From positions 1 to 64,000 of the forward strand of contig JAKFDE010000007.1 of the NCBI GenBank assembly GCA_036676295.1: a stretch of 64,000 bases of DNA, given 5' to 3'. The notes beneath the pieces were generated by a model. It searched no databases. It saw only the letters and a program-made list of their open reading frames with translations, and had not been told where the DNA came from. Positions 51,498-61,652 of this stretch are shown in pieces (positions within the stretch are counted from its first letter, which is position 1; each line of letters starts with the position of its first letter). The stretch is from UBA4416 sp036676295 (lineage in GTDB: Bacteria; Bacteroidota; Bacteroidia; B-17B0; Aurantibacillaceae). Both the position numbers and the translations under genes were made by a program.

Positions 51498-51540
51498 ATA
51501 ATAGTTTAAAAGTGAAATAGTTTGCAAATATAACTATTAT
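51498..51540 (-). promoter_or_regulatory. Promoter and operator candidate of the MarR-RND operon
   Basis: ATAATAGTT (51498-51506) mirrors AACTATTAT (51532-51540); a further AAATAGTTT lies between. On the minus strand TATATTTG (51532-51525) is a perfect TAnnTTTG -7 element within this region. A good -33 element is lacking. Confidence 0.6.
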
Positions 51541-51589
51541 GCTTTTTAAAATTCGGGTTTAACGCTTTTTAACTGTGCATTAATATTCA

Positions 51590-51597
51590 TACATTTG
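51590..51597 (+). promoter_or_regulatory. -7 element of the small gene pair at 51616-52304
   Basis: TACATTTG matches TAnnTTTG, with TTTT 19 bp upstream (51567-51570). Start of transcription would be about 51604, which supports the ATG at 51616 over the ATG at 51595 that lies inside the -7 element region. Confidence 0.6.
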
Positions 51598-51615
51598 TAT
51601 GGTATACCAATTAAG

Positions 51616-52062
51616 ATGAGACACTATTCTGCACACGCTATTGAGCAATTAACCAAGCATATACAACATGGTGATGTTGAAGCATTTAATTGGTTGATCA
51701 ATAATAATTACCGCGAATTATTAGCTGTAATTGATGCTATACGTGACGACAAAAAAGCGTTTAAGTTTTTAATTGACGGAAAACATATGGTATTGGCCGC
51801 TTTTGTAAATAGTATTTGGGATGACAGCAAAGCTTTTAAATTTTTAATAGATGTAAAAGCGTTTGACTGGGCAGCCTGTGCCAATATTGTGAATGGTGAT
51901 GATAAAGCCGAAGAAGCTTTGAGAAGAGTTGGTAAATATCATTTCATCGCTTTAGCTAAAGCTATTTTGGGGCGTATCCATGAAGATGGAGACAGAGCTA
52001 CCACGCCAACAGGAGTACTCAAAAACTTATTGAATTTTAAAAAAGCCTTTAAAAACGATTAG
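51616..52062 (+). CDS. Conserved-looking small protein, function unknown
   Basis: A 148-residue soluble helical protein starting MRHYSAHAIEQL. Three short repeats of the form (D/S)(K/D)KAFKFLID(G/V)K plus EAFNWLINNNY suggest a small alpha solenoid, each unit about 30 residues and two helices. No signal peptide, membrane segment or catalytic motif. I do not recognise the family. I chose the ATG at 51616 because the upstream ATG at 51595 lies in the probable promoter. The next gene begins 8 bp after the stop, so the two are co-transcribed. Confidence 0.7.
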   Translation: MRHYSAHAIEQLTKHIQHGDVEAFNWLINNNYRELLAVIDAIRDDKKAFKFLIDGKHMVLAAFVNSIWDDSKAFKFLIDVKAFDWAACANIVNGDDKAEEALRRVGKYHFIALAKAILGRIHEDGDRATTPTGVLKNLLNFKKAFKND

Positions 52063-52070
52063 ATCTCATT

Positions 52071-52304
52071 ATGCGTATCATTGATTCCATTCCCCACCCA
52101 TCTATTAGTATTTCCATTTTTCAAATGAATGATAAGTTTATTGTAAAATTTGAAGCGGGACCAATGGAACAGGCCTTTAAATTTCACACCGAAGAAGTAA
52201 AATCGGTAGATAATTTAAAAACGATCATTAACGAAGCTTTTATTGAAAAAGTACGCCTTCGTTTTAATGAAATGTTTTTGCAAATGAAGGAAGCCGTTGC
52301 TTGA
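52071..52304 (+). CDS. Small protein of unknown function, partner of the preceding gene
   Basis: A 77-residue protein: an N-terminal beta part (SISISIFQMNDKFIVKFEAGPMEQAFKFHTEEV) and a C-terminal helix (LKTIINEAFIEKVRLRFNEMFLQMKEAVA). No motif is recognised. Its stop TGA meets the stop of the convergent hybrid kinase with no space between, so the ends of both are fixed. Co-transcription with the upstream helical protein suggests that they work together. Confidence 0.68.
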   Translation: MRIIDSIPHPSISISIFQMNDKFIVKFEAGPMEQAFKFHTEEVKSVDNLKTIINEAFIEKVRLRFNEMFLQMKEAVA

Positions 52305-55300
52305 TTATTTGCTCGTTAATTGATTAATAACCTGCTGTAGACTTTGCTGATTAAATGGTTTAGTTACATAGGCATTCATTCCTAAATTGATACACTTCTC
52401 GGCCTCAGCTTGCGAAGCATGAGCTGTTAAGGCAACGATAGGAATAGATTGCTTATGCATTTCCGGCAGGCTGCGTATCAAGGCAGTAGCGCCATAACCA
52501 TCCAACACAGGCATTTGAATATCCATTAAGATCAGATCATAATCGTTCTCTTTTAATTTTTCAAATGCAATTTGACCATTTTCTGCAACATCCAGATCAT
52601 GCCCCCATTTCTCCATGATCTTCACTACTAAGCGCTGATTTAGAAGTACATCTTCTGCCAATAAAATTTTTAATTTTCTGAAATTGATAGTTGTACTTGT
52701 TTCATCTTCATGAATATTACTATCCTGATTAGCGTGTAAGGATGTTTTCTTGAACCTTAATTGAAATTTAAAAGTAGAACCTTTACCTTTTTCGCTTTTT
52801 GCTTCTATTTTTCCTCCCTGCATTTCAACCAAATGTTTGGATATCGTTAAACCCAAGCCAGTACCACCAAATTTTCGGCTTGTTTCAGCACTTTCCTGAG
52901 AAAAGCGTTCGAAAATCAAAGAAAGATTCTCCGGTGAAATACCAATACCTGTATCCTCCACCACAAATTCGCACAACATATCTTTTTCAGTATCCTCTAA
53001 ATCATTGACGGATATTTTTATTTCTCCTTTTTCAGTAAATTTTATAGCATTACCGATTAAGTTCAATAAGATCTGACTTAACCTTGATGAATCTCCATAT
53101 AAAACTGCCGGAATAGTAGAATCTACATAAACAAATAGCTTAATGTTTTTTTCTTTGGCTCTATGATCAACCAATTCTATAACAGATTTGGTAATATCCG
53201 ATACGTTAAATTTTGTTTCTTCAAACTGAAATTTACCGGCTTCGATTTTAGAGAGATCTAAAATATCATTAATGATCACTAATAAGTTTTTTCCGGCAAA
53301 GTCGATGGATTCTACATATTCTTTTTGTTCATCATTTAATGGGGAATTTTTTAATAATTGTTGAAATCCAATAATAGCATTTAATGGTGTGCGAATCTCA
53401 TGACTCATACTGGCCAGAAAAAGTTCTTTAGATGCCTTTGATTCTTCGGCTACAATTTTGGCTTTTTCTAACTCTTTATTTACTTTCTGAAGTTGAGTGG
53501 TACGTTCTATAACTCTTTGTTCGAGTTCTGAATTCAACTTTTTAATATTTTCTTCTGTTATTTTTCGAGAAGTAACATCTATCAAATAACCTCTAAGTAT
53601 CGCCGGTTCATTATTTTCGTATTGAACAGTTTCAATATCATGAATACTAACAATAGCACCATCGGCGGTGATCATCCTATATTCAAATTCATAATTTGAT
53701 TTTGTTTTTATTGCCTGATCAAAATAAGCGCTTGCAGCTTCTTTATCTTCTGGATGAACATGGTGAAGCCAAAAATCTTCTTGATACCACTCTTCTATCG
53801 GATAACCTAAAATCCTTTCTGCCTGTGGCCCCACATAAGTAAACCTTAATGTTTTAGCATCAAACACTAAAGGAATGATGTTAGTTGTTTCGGCCAATAA
53901 CCTAAAACGCTCTTCATTTTCTTTTATTTTATTTTCAATCTGTTTTCTTGCAGTAATGTCAATTAAAAAGCCTCTTAGTTTAACGGGAATGTCATTAATC
54001 GTTTCAACTGTAACAACATCATGAAACCACACTTCATTTCCACTGGCACCGATCATTCGATAATCGAACTCATAATTTTGCTTTGTTTTAAAAGCTTCTA
54101 GGCAAGTTTTTAATGCTTCTTCTTTATCATCAGGATGAATGTGATTAGGCCAAAAATCATATGTATACCAATCAGAAGTTGGATAACCTAAAATTCGTTC
54201 GGCTTGTGGACCAACATACGTAAATTGAAATGTTTTTGCATCCGATTCCCATGGAATAATATCTGTTGTTTCTGCTAATAAACGAAATCTTGCTTCACTT
54301 TCTTTTAATTCATTTTCAATTTGTTTACGTTCAGTAATATCTTTAACTGAGCCTATCAATTCCGTACAATTTCCAAAATCATCAAACAAAGGCGATACAG
54401 TAACAATACCGGTCAATCTACCAATTGGATAATCAGTTGTTTCTTCCCAGGAAACAGTTCTTTTTTCTCTAATCGCAGTTTGGTATTTCTCTAATACCAG
54501 ATCTAAAGAAGGTTGAGGAACAACATCGTTAACACATTTACCAATGATCTCTTCAGAAGCAATACCTAAATTGATCTGAAACGCTTTATTGGTAGAACGA
54601 AAACGAAAACAACCGTCACTTTCAACATCAATCACAAATATCGAATCGGCAACAGTATCAAATGTTAACGACAACTGTTTTTCCCGCTCTTTCAATGCTT
54701 CTTCAGATTCTTTTCTATCAGAAATACTAATAGCCATACCTATACAGCCAATAATTTCATCTGTATTATCTTTTAAAGGCTCTAAAAAAACCTGAAATAC
54801 AAAACCGTGGTATTCATATTCATAATTCCCTGATTTTCCAGACAACGTATTAAGATGAAATTGGTACGATGGATCAGTGTCTTTTACCGCAAGAATTTCT
54901 AATATATGATTACCAACTATATCTTCCGGTTTAAGATTTGTTTTTTCTAATCCTAATCCTCTACATCCTGTAACAATTAAATTTTTATCTGTGGTCCAAA
55001 AAATTACTGGCAAAGCTGTTAATGCTAATCCAAAACGCTGTTCGCTTTCAATTAAAGCATTCACTATTCTTGTTTTCTCTTCAGTTTCCATTGCCAACGC
55101 AATTTGATTAGCTATAGAAATGGCAAACAATTTTTCTTCATGAGTCCATATCCTTTTTTCGCCAACATGTTCGTGGCAAATAACTCCTAACAAATGGCTT
55201 CCATCTCTGATAGGAACATCTAACATGGATGTAATACCTAAAGGTTTTAAATAAACTTCGCTAAATTCATGAGTACGCGAATCATGGATCGCATCATCGG

Positions 55301-55520
55301 CATCTATCACACTATCCTCCTGTAGTGCCCTGAAGTAATGAGGAAACTCTTTTTGTGTGATCGTTAGTCCGGGTAAATATTCATTTTTACTTAATGAATA
55401 AATGACATTGGAGGTCATTGATGACCTGTTTTCGTCAAATAACCATAAGCTTACCCGTTCTACTCTGTTCTTTTTAGCAACAGATGCGAGTAACATTTTT
55501 TGTTTTTCGTTAAGCAACAT
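52305..55520 (-). CDS. Hybrid histidine kinase with GAF and four PAS domains
   Basis: A 1071-residue soluble sensor kinase without membrane segments. Order: GAF (~1-155, with MLDVPIRDGSHLLGVICHEH), PAS1 to PAS4 (~160-660; the last two are near copies with YVGPQAERILGYP and HPDDKEEA- or HPEDKEAA-type motifs and PAC tails), a coiled coil, HisKA with the phospho-acceptor His in MSHEIRTPLNAIIGF (~705), HATPase (LIGNAIKFTEKGE, VVEDTGIGI, GGTGLGLTISK) and a C-terminal receiver with Asp ~998 in LILMDIQMPVLDGYG. Stimulus unknown. CAAAATTA at 55545-55552 is TAATTTTG on the minus strand, a candidate -7 element. It may feed a separate Hpt or response regulator, none of which is nearby. Confidence 0.92.
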   Translation of the reverse strand: MLLNEKQKMLLASVAKKNRVERVSLWLFDENRSSMTSNVIYSLSKNEYLPGLTITQKEFPHYFRALQEDSVIDADDAIHDSRTHEFSEVYLKPLGITSMLDVPIRDGSHLLGVICHEHVGEKRIWTHEEKLFAISIANQIALAMETEEKTRIVNALIESEQRFGLALTALPVIFWTTDKNLIVTGCRGLGLEKTNLKPEDIVGNHILEILAVKDTDPSYQFHLNTLSGKSGNYEYEYHGFVFQVFLEPLKDNTDEIIGCIGMAISISDRKESEEALKEREKQLSLTFDTVADSIFVIDVESDGCFRFRSTNKAFQINLGIASEEIIGKCVNDVVPQPSLDLVLEKYQTAIREKRTVSWEETTDYPIGRLTGIVTVSPLFDDFGNCTELIGSVKDITERKQIENELKESEARFRLLAETTDIIPWESDAKTFQFTYVGPQAERILGYPTSDWYTYDFWPNHIHPDDKEEALKTCLEAFKTKQNYEFDYRMIGASGNEVWFHDVVTVETINDIPVKLRGFLIDITARKQIENKIKENEERFRLLAETTNIIPLVFDAKTLRFTYVGPQAERILGYPIEEWYQEDFWLHHVHPEDKEAASAYFDQAIKTKSNYEFEYRMITADGAIVSIHDIETVQYENNEPAILRGYLIDVTSRKITEENIKKLNSELEQRVIERTTQLQKVNKELEKAKIVAEESKASKELFLASMSHEIRTPLNAIIGFQQLLKNSPLNDEQKEYVESIDFAGKNLLVIINDILDLSKIEAGKFQFEETKFNVSDITKSVIELVDHRAKEKNIKLFVYVDSTIPAVLYGDSSRLSQILLNLIGNAIKFTEKGEIKISVNDLEDTEKDMLCEFVVEDTGIGISPENLSLIFERFSQESAETSRKFGGTGLGLTISKHLVEMQGGKIEAKSEKGKGSTFKFQLRFKKTSLHANQDSNIHEDETSTTINFRKLKILLAEDVLLNQRLVVKIMEKWGHDLDVAENGQIAFEKLKENDYDLILMDIQMPVLDGYGATALIRSLPEMHKQSIPIVALTAHASQAEAEKCINLGMNAYVTKPFNQQSLQQVINQLTSK

Positions 55521-55689
55521 AACGATACCGCTTTAATGTACGATCAAAATTAACAGAATAACTTAGTACTGGAAAAGGCTAGATCAGTGGAACAATTAAT
55601 TTTAAATACGATCAAACCTTACTTAACTTAAATATAAGTAAGATACTTCACTAAAACAATAGTAAAACATACATTGAAGATTTTAACAT

Positions 55690-56028
55690 CTAAATACTGT
55701 ATTTATCCGATAAAGATTTTGGGGCTACATTACAATAAGATGTACGAAGAGCATCTTTTAATACATCCTTTTTTACTTTTTTAAGCTCAACAATTGTCCA
55801 ACCTTGCTTACCCCATTTATTTGGAACAGGGTAAATAATGGTATTATCGTAAGCCGAAAACACCGATTGTTCAATTTCAGTAAACTTCAACACCATTTGG
55901 TTAAGTTTAACATCCAAAGTAGCAAAGATCTTTTTATTGACTTTGAAGGAAGTCTTTTCAAAATGAGCTGATTCCACAGCACCATCAAATTCCAGAGCCA
56001 GCTTTTTTGCAGTGTTAATGTTTACCAT
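55690..56028 (-). CDS. MmcQ/YjbR-family DNA-binding protein
   Basis: A 112-residue protein of the MmcQ/YjbR fold. It has VNINTAKKLALEFDGAVESAHFEKTSFKVNKKIFATLD, LKFTEIEQSVFSAY, YPVPNKWGKQGWTIVELKKVKKDVLKDALRTSYCNVAPK, matching the family's F-K-V-x-x-K-I-F-A and W-G-x-x-G-W motifs. The family has a CyaY-like fold and is called DNA-binding on limited evidence. It is the last gene in a minus-strand run and starts 4 bp past the GlmU-like gene. Confidence 0.88.
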   Translation of the reverse strand: MVNINTAKKLALEFDGAVESAHFEKTSFKVNKKIFATLDVKLNQMVLKFTEIEQSVFSAYDNTIIYPVPNKWGKQGWTIVELKKVKKDVLKDALRTSYCNVAPKSLSDKYSI

Positions 56029-56032
56029 TATT

Positions 56033-57217
56033 TCAAAGTGAATTTCGCTGCTTTTCAGTTTGCTTAAATACTTGTGATAAAATATTTTTTTCTTCTGCAG
56101 TTAATTCCAAATTTCTTCTGGCATAAACCCGTTCTGCTGTTTCAAATAATTTATCAAGTTTATATGTATCCATGCCTTCAGCTCCACCCCAGGTAAAAGA
56201 TGGAATATGGGTGGGCGGAAAACTACCACCAAAAATATTAGCACCAACACCAACTACTGTGCCTGTATTAAACATGGTATTAATTCCACACTTACTGTGA
56301 TCTCCCATCATTAAGCCACAAAACTGCAAACCTGTATCTACCATGGTTTCCTTTTTATAATTGTACAGCTTTACATTGCCATAATTATTCTTCAAATTAG
56401 AATTATTAGTATCTGCACCTAAATTGCACCACTCGCCTACCACACTATTTCCTAAAAATCCATCATGAGCCTTATTACTAAATCCAAAAATGACAGAATT
56501 ATTTATTTCTCCACCTACTTTACTATATGGGCCAATAGTTGTTGGACCATACACTTTAGTAGATAATTTTAATGCAGAATGTTCGCCTAAAGAAAAAGGA
56601 CCACGTACGACAGAACCTTCCATGATCTCAGCATCTTTTCCGATATATATCGGACCTGAATTAGTGTTTAAAATAGCTGCTTCAACAACAGCTCCTTCTT
56701 CTAAAAATATATCTTGTTTGTTTCCTATTACGGTATTGGTTAAAGATAACACCTGCGATTTTTTTCTTTTAGTTAAAAGTTCAAAATCCTGTTTTATAGC
56801 CTCTCCATTTTTAGAAAAAATATCCCAGGGATCTTTTACTGAAATATAATTTTTAGAAACCTCAGTTGCTATAGCTAACAATGCTTCAGGGTCAATATCT
56901 GAACTTTCATTTGTTCTATAGGCTATCAGATCATTGCCCGCTTTAATGGCTGTTTTATTTTCTAATTGACTTATCAGATCAACTAACTCCTCATTAGGAC
57001 ATATTTTTCCGTTAATATATATATTATCCTCAGCTGTTTTCTTTTTATACTTTACACTTAAATAATCCTGTGTTTGATAAGACAATGAAGTATGTAAATA
57101 TTTTTCCCATTTTTCATTGATGGTTAAAATACCAATACGAATTTCGCATACAGGCTTTGTATATGTAAATGGAAGTAAGTTATGGCGAGAATAATCGTCA
57201 AATAAAATATAGTTCAT
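56033..57217 (-). CDS. GlmU-family putative sugar nucleotidyltransferase
   Basis: A 394-residue protein with an N-terminal nucleotidyltransferase-like part and a C-terminal left-handed beta helix. The start MNYILFDDYSRHNLLPFTYTKPVCEIRIGILTINEKWEKYL is the opening of the Bacteroidota GlmU-family type. Hexapeptide-rich turns (GPIYIGKDAEIMEGSVVRGPFSLGEHSALKLS) and GDHSKCGINTMFNTGTVVGVGANIFGG follow. The canonical GxGTRM glucose-1-phosphate loop is missing, so activity on N-acetylglucosamine phosphate is uncertain. The start codon is 1 bp past the stop of the giant surface protein, an unexpected coupling. Confidence 0.85.
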   Translation of the reverse strand: MNYILFDDYSRHNLLPFTYTKPVCEIRIGILTINEKWEKYLHTSLSYQTQDYLSVKYKKKTAEDNIYINGKICPNEELVDLISQLENKTAIKAGNDLIAYRTNESSDIDPEALLAIATEVSKNYISVKDPWDIFSKNGEAIKQDFELLTKRKKSQVLSLTNTVIGNKQDIFLEEGAVVEAAILNTNSGPIYIGKDAEIMEGSVVRGPFSLGEHSALKLSTKVYGPTTIGPYSKVGGEINNSVIFGFSNKAHDGFLGNSVVGEWCNLGADTNNSNLKNNYGNVKLYNYKKETMVDTGLQFCGLMMGDHSKCGINTMFNTGTVVGVGANIFGGSFPPTHIPSFTWGGAEGMDTYKLDKLFETAERVYARRNLELTAEEKNILSQVFKQTEKQRNSL

Positions 57218-57218
57218 A

Positions 57219-60200
57219 TTAGCGTGGTTTTCTAGGAGTATTAACCGGTGTGGTAATTACTTTTTTAACTGTATCAACAACTTGATTTGTTTTATTTTCT
57301 AAGGGCTGAATAACACCTTTTGTTTTTGGGTTTAATTTGCCATCATTATTCTGATTTCTATTAACCGGACAAGCACCCATCACATCGCCATGAGCCTGAT
57401 GTGCCGGCCACGCGCTAGGAGAAATGGTTATGGTTTGTGGGTTTTGATTATTTCCGGGAGGGATATGGCAAATTGTTATTTTCTCATCGCTACCTGATGT
57501 GGTTGTTGTAGTTGTTGTTGTAGTGGTAGTGTTTGTAGTGGTAGCTGTTGTAGTAGTCACAACAACTGTAGATGTATTAACCGGACAAGCACCCATAACG
57601 TCGCCATGAGCCTGATGTGCCGGCCAGGCATTCGCAGAAATTGTAATAGTTTGTGGATTTTGATTATTTCCGGGAGGGATATGACAAATAGTAATTCTGG
57701 TAGGTGTTACAGTTGGTGTAGTTGTTACTGTAGGAGTTTCTGCAATTGGCTCATAAGTGATCATAGATGTCTTAGAATCAACACCTCCTGCATTTGTTGC
57801 TTTCACCATTAATGTATTAACACCTGTTACTAAATTAGAATTGAAATTACCATTAGAGGCATTAAAATTAAATGCTGAAACGGCATTACCATTCAAATAT
57901 ACTTCTACCTGATTTTGATTAACATGAGTAGCAGTGAACTGAAAATTATAGGAATCGGAATGTACTACCGGGTTATTAACAGGCTGAATAATAGTAACTA
58001 CGGGCGGACTAACAATTACTCTTGCTTTATAATTTACTGTTGCTGTTTTAGTATCCGAACCATCTGTATTTGTGGCTGAAACTTCCAACGAATTATTTCC
58101 CTGATTTAAATTAGTTGAATATTCTAACAATGATCCGTTATAGGTATAATTAGTAACCACAGCACCGTTATATTTTACTACCAGGCCATTTGCTGTTGAC
58201 ATATTGGTGATAGTAGCTTTAAATACATACGATGGAGCTGCTGAACTGCCAGAACCATTAGACGGTGTAATAAACGTAACGGCCGGCGGCGTTTGCAGAT
58301 CCTGATGAGGCGTATATATCACTGAAATTTGTTTTGAATCGCTGCCAGATACATTTGTGCCTTTCACGTTTAATATATTATTTCCTTCGTTTAAATTACT
58401 TGAAAAAGTAACTTCTTTACTGGTAGTATTGTAGATGAAATTAGATTGCGCTACACCATTAAATAGAACTTCAATATCACTTTGAGAAGAAACATTTAAT
58501 ACTGATAATTTGAAATTGCAATTAGGATTATCGGTAGCATTGATCTCACTGGCAGGATTGATCAAACTTACAATTGGAGCAGGAATAGCTACTACTTTAG
58601 GTTGATACTTAATCGTTACTGCTTTAGCATCATTTCCATCGTTATTATGTGCCGTCACTTCAAACATATTATTTCCTTGTAATAAATTTGCCTGGTAATT
58701 TAAATTGAAACCATCATATGTATAATTAGTGATCACACTTCCATTAAACTTCACTGTTAATCCCGCTGTATTTGGAATATTTGAAACTGTAGCTTTAATT
58801 AAGTATGCCGGACTTTGAGACAATGCAGGAGAATTTACCGGAGCTATCATTGTAATTACCGGAGGTAATTTAATTGCAACATGCGGTTCATAAACAACAG
58901 ATACTTCTTTTTCATCACTACCTACTGAGTTAGTACCTTTTACTGTAACAATATTATTTCCAAGAGCTAAATTTTTAGAGAAATCTATTTCCTTTGTTGT
59001 TGAATTATAAGTGAAATTTAATTCTGCCACACCATTGAACTTAACTTCAATATCATTTTTTGATGCAACATTTAATACCGAAAATTTAAATAAACATAAT
59101 TGATTATTAGTAGCATTTGCCACCAATGCCGGATTGATCAAATTAACTACCGGAGGCACAACCGTCTGTTTAATTCTATAAATAACTAAAGCAGCTTTTG
59201 TACTGGAACCATCCGGATTTGTACCTGTTACTTCAAAATTATTATTTCCTGCAATTAAACTTACTGGATAATTCAAATTTAAACCATCATAAGTATAATT
59301 GGTAACTACTGTCCCATTGTGTTTAACAATTAAACCGGCAGTGTTTGGTACATTGGTAATTGTAGCTTTAAATGTATAATTAGAAATACTTGTGGAAGCA
59401 GGTGAAATAGCAGGATTAACAATCGTTACCGCAGGAGGTGTTTTTTCTTTTTCCTGAGCTTTGTATGTTACATATAAAGTTTTAGAATCGTTTCCAAAAG
59501 CATTGGTTCCTTTTACATAAAACGTATTAATCCCATTAATTAAATTAGCTGAATAATCGAGCTGCTTAGTAACTGTATTATATGTAAAGCTAGACGTAGC
59601 TACTCCATTGTACACAACGTTAATATCATTTTTTGAATTAACGTTTAACACGGCTAATTTAAAATTACTAAAGCTAACACTGGTTGAAGTTGTAGCTACT
59701 GAAGGATTGATCAAATTAACCTGAGGAGGATTACCTGATGCTACCGGTTGATTATAAATGATCTCTGTTGCTTTAGCATCATCACCAACGGTGTTATTAG
59801 CATAAATTGTAATTGGATTTGAACCGGCAATTAAATTGGCCGAAAACGAAACTTGTTTAGTAGTTGCATTATATACAAATGGTACCGACATACCATTTAC
59901 ATATACAGACGCTCCATTTTGCCCAGCAATATTTAATATTTGAGCTTTTACACTATACGTTGGAGTTGCAGATACCTGTCCAGGTTGAATTGGATTGATA
60001 AATGTAATGATTGGAGGTGGTATTGTTTGTTGTGGTGCAGCATAATTAATACTACATGATTTTGAATTAGATCCAACCTGATTAGTTACCGTAATTGAAA
60101 TAGAATTATTTCCATTAACCAAACTCATAGGGATGTTTACCTGACCTGTTGTTGGATTGTACTCGAAATTTGTAGTTGCTGCATTATTAACTTTAACACT

Positions 60201-61574
60201 AATGTTGTTTTTAGCTGTTACGTTAGAAACATAAGCCACTGCATTAAATTGGCTTATCTGAACATTAAAAGGACAAGCAGATGGATTTGTAATTGTTATT
60301 GCCGGTGGGTTACCCGCTGGTTTTGGTTGTTCATAAATTACAGTCGTAGTTTCATTATCCGAACCTGCTGTATTGGTTGCGATGATCTGAATTGGATTAC
60401 TTCCTAAATTTAAATTAGAATAATATTCTAAAATATGAGTTTGAGGATTAAACGTGAAATTTGATTTAATTAATGAATTAAATTTAAATTGTATTTGATT
60501 AGCGGTAGATACATTTAATACCTGTGCTGATATTTTATATTGAGAATTATTAGTGATCTGTCCACTAACTGGTGGATTAATAAATGAAACAATTGGTTTT
60601 AGTTCTGCAACAACGGTAGACGTTGGCACAATAGAGTTTGTAGGAATCGTTGTGTTAGTTGTAACTATTGAGTTTGTAGGAACAACTGTGTTGGTATAAA
60701 CCGTTTCATCTTTTACTACACGATCTTTCTTTTTACCGCGAAGTGTGAATAATAAATTCAATCCGGCATAATGATAGTAATCATTATTACCGCCAATTGC
60801 ATCAGAGTTATTGGAATATTTACCGTCTAACAGATCAGCAGATGTTCCTTGCGGCAATGTTATTTTGTATTCTAATAACATTGAAAAGCCCGGAGTAAAT
60901 TGATAACCTAAACCTACACCACCTGACGGCGAAAAAGTTACTAAATTGCCATTCTTGCTACCGTAAGCATTTGATTCGTATTTTTTATCGATGAGAGAAT
61001 TATACGTATTAATTGCTTTTGTCGTACCGCTTGAATCTACTTTAGAAAAATCATATAATTTACCATCACCATCCAGTAAATCTGTTTTTGTACGGTAGCT
61101 CGTTACTCCCACGCCACCCCATAAATTCAATAACACACCGGTTCTTTCACGTAAACGATTAAAGGTTAATTGCAATTCCAACGAACCTTCGCCTAAAGTC
61201 ATTTTATAATTATCATACACATAACCTCTTTTGTATTTGGCGGTATCAGCGTAATTCAATCCCAGATCATATTTTCCATTATAGGCATCGTTATCTTTAA
61301 AATTATAATTACGCACATAATCCATACCATAAGTATTAGCAGCCAAATAACGACCTCTGATAGCAAACGAGAAAAAATTAGTCGCGTTTTCACCTAAACC
61401 TTTTTCTAAAGTAAAGCCACCCGCTCCGCCCCAACAACTTCTCATATCGGCAGTTTGCCAGGCAGCGCCTCCATTTAAACCTAAACGCCAGGAGTTATAG
61501 TAACGTGAATTGTCTTTTTGAGAAAAGGATTGAAGTGATAAAATTGTGATGATCAGGATGTAAATTTTTTTCAT
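57219..61574 (-). CDS. Large Ig-like-repeat surface protein with two CHxPPG motifs
   Basis: A 1451-residue protein. I start it at the Met of MKKIYILIITILSLQSFSQ (61574), which gives a proper signal peptide; the longer frame adds seven residues. Residues ~25-290 look like an outer-membrane barrel-type domain (SWRLGLNGGAAWQTADMRSCWGG, ...LEYKITLPQG). About ten ~85-residue Ig-like repeats follow, each starting P-P-x-V-x-x-I-N-P and containing V-x-N-Y-T-Y-x-G-x-x-L-x-Y and a GxNxxxVxxxNxxG-x-x-x-K-x-x-x-V-x-Y end. Thr-rich linkers and two copies of ITICHIPPGNNQNPQTITIS then AHQAHGDVMGACP close the protein. No T9SS tag is seen. Directly 3' of the OmpA-type gene. Confidence 0.8.
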   Translation of the reverse strand: MKKIYILIITILSLQSFSQKDNSRYYNSWRLGLNGGAAWQTADMRSCWGGAGGFTLEKGLGENATNFFSFAIRGRYLAANTYGMDYVRNYNFKDNDAYNGKYDLGLNYADTAKYKRGYVYDNYKMTLGEGSLELQLTFNRLRERTGVLLNLWGGVGVTSYRTKTDLLDGDGKLYDFSKVDSSGTTKAINTYNSLIDKKYESNAYGSKNGNLVTFSPSGGVGLGYQFTPGFSMLLEYKITLPQGTSADLLDGKYSNNSDAIGGNNDYYHYAGLNLLFTLRGKKKDRVVKDETVYTNTVVPTNSIVTTNTTIPTNSIVPTSTVVAELKPIVSFINPPVSGQITNNSQYKISAQVLNVSTANQIQFKFNSLIKSNFTFNPQTHILEYYSNLNLGSNPIQIIATNTAGSDNETTTVIYEQPKPAGNPPAITITNPSACPFNVQISQFNAVAYVSNVTAKNNISVKVNNAATTNFEYNPTTGQVNIPMSLVNGNNSISITVTNQVGSNSKSCSINYAAPQQTIPPPIITFINPIQPGQVSATPTYSVKAQILNIAGQNGASVYVNGMSVPFVYNATTKQVSFSANLIAGSNPITIYANNTVGDDAKATEIIYNQPVASGNPPQVNLINPSVATTSTSVSFSNFKLAVLNVNSKNDINVVYNGVATSSFTYNTVTKQLDYSANLINGINTFYVKGTNAFGNDSKTLYVTYKAQEKEKTPPAVTIVNPAISPASTSISNYTFKATITNVPNTAGLIVKHNGTVVTNYTYDGLNLNYPVSLIAGNNNFEVTGTNPDGSSTKAALVIYRIKQTVVPPVVNLINPALVANATNNQLCLFKFSVLNVASKNDIEVKFNGVAELNFTYNSTTKEIDFSKNLALGNNIVTVKGTNSVGSDEKEVSVVYEPHVAIKLPPVITMIAPVNSPALSQSPAYLIKATVSNIPNTAGLTVKFNGSVITNYTYDGFNLNYQANLLQGNNMFEVTAHNNDGNDAKAVTIKYQPKVVAIPAPIVSLINPASEINATDNPNCNFKLSVLNVSSQSDIEVLFNGVAQSNFIYNTTSKEVTFSSNLNEGNNILNVKGTNVSGSDSKQISVIYTPHQDLQTPPAVTFITPSNGSGSSAAPSYVFKATITNMSTANGLVVKYNGAVVTNYTYNGSLLEYSTNLNQGNNSLEVSATNTDGSDTKTATVNYKARVIVSPPVVTIIQPVNNPVVHSDSYNFQFTATHVNQNQVEVYLNGNAVSAFNFNASNGNFNSNLVTGVNTLMVKATNAGGVDSKTSMITYEPIAETPTVTTTPTVTPTRITICHIPPGNNQNPQTITISANAWPAHQAHGDVMGACPVNTSTVVVTTTTATTTNTTTTTTTTTTTSGSDEKITICHIPPGNNQNPQTITISPSAWPAHQAHGDVMGACPVNRNQNNDGKLNPKTKGVIQPLENKTNQVVDTVKKVITTPVNTPRKPR

Positions 61575-61652
61575 ATGTACTTTATTTAAAAACAATAAAA
61601 CATAGACAAAAGTCTATGTTCTAAAAATAATAATAATTATTGTGCCAAAATT

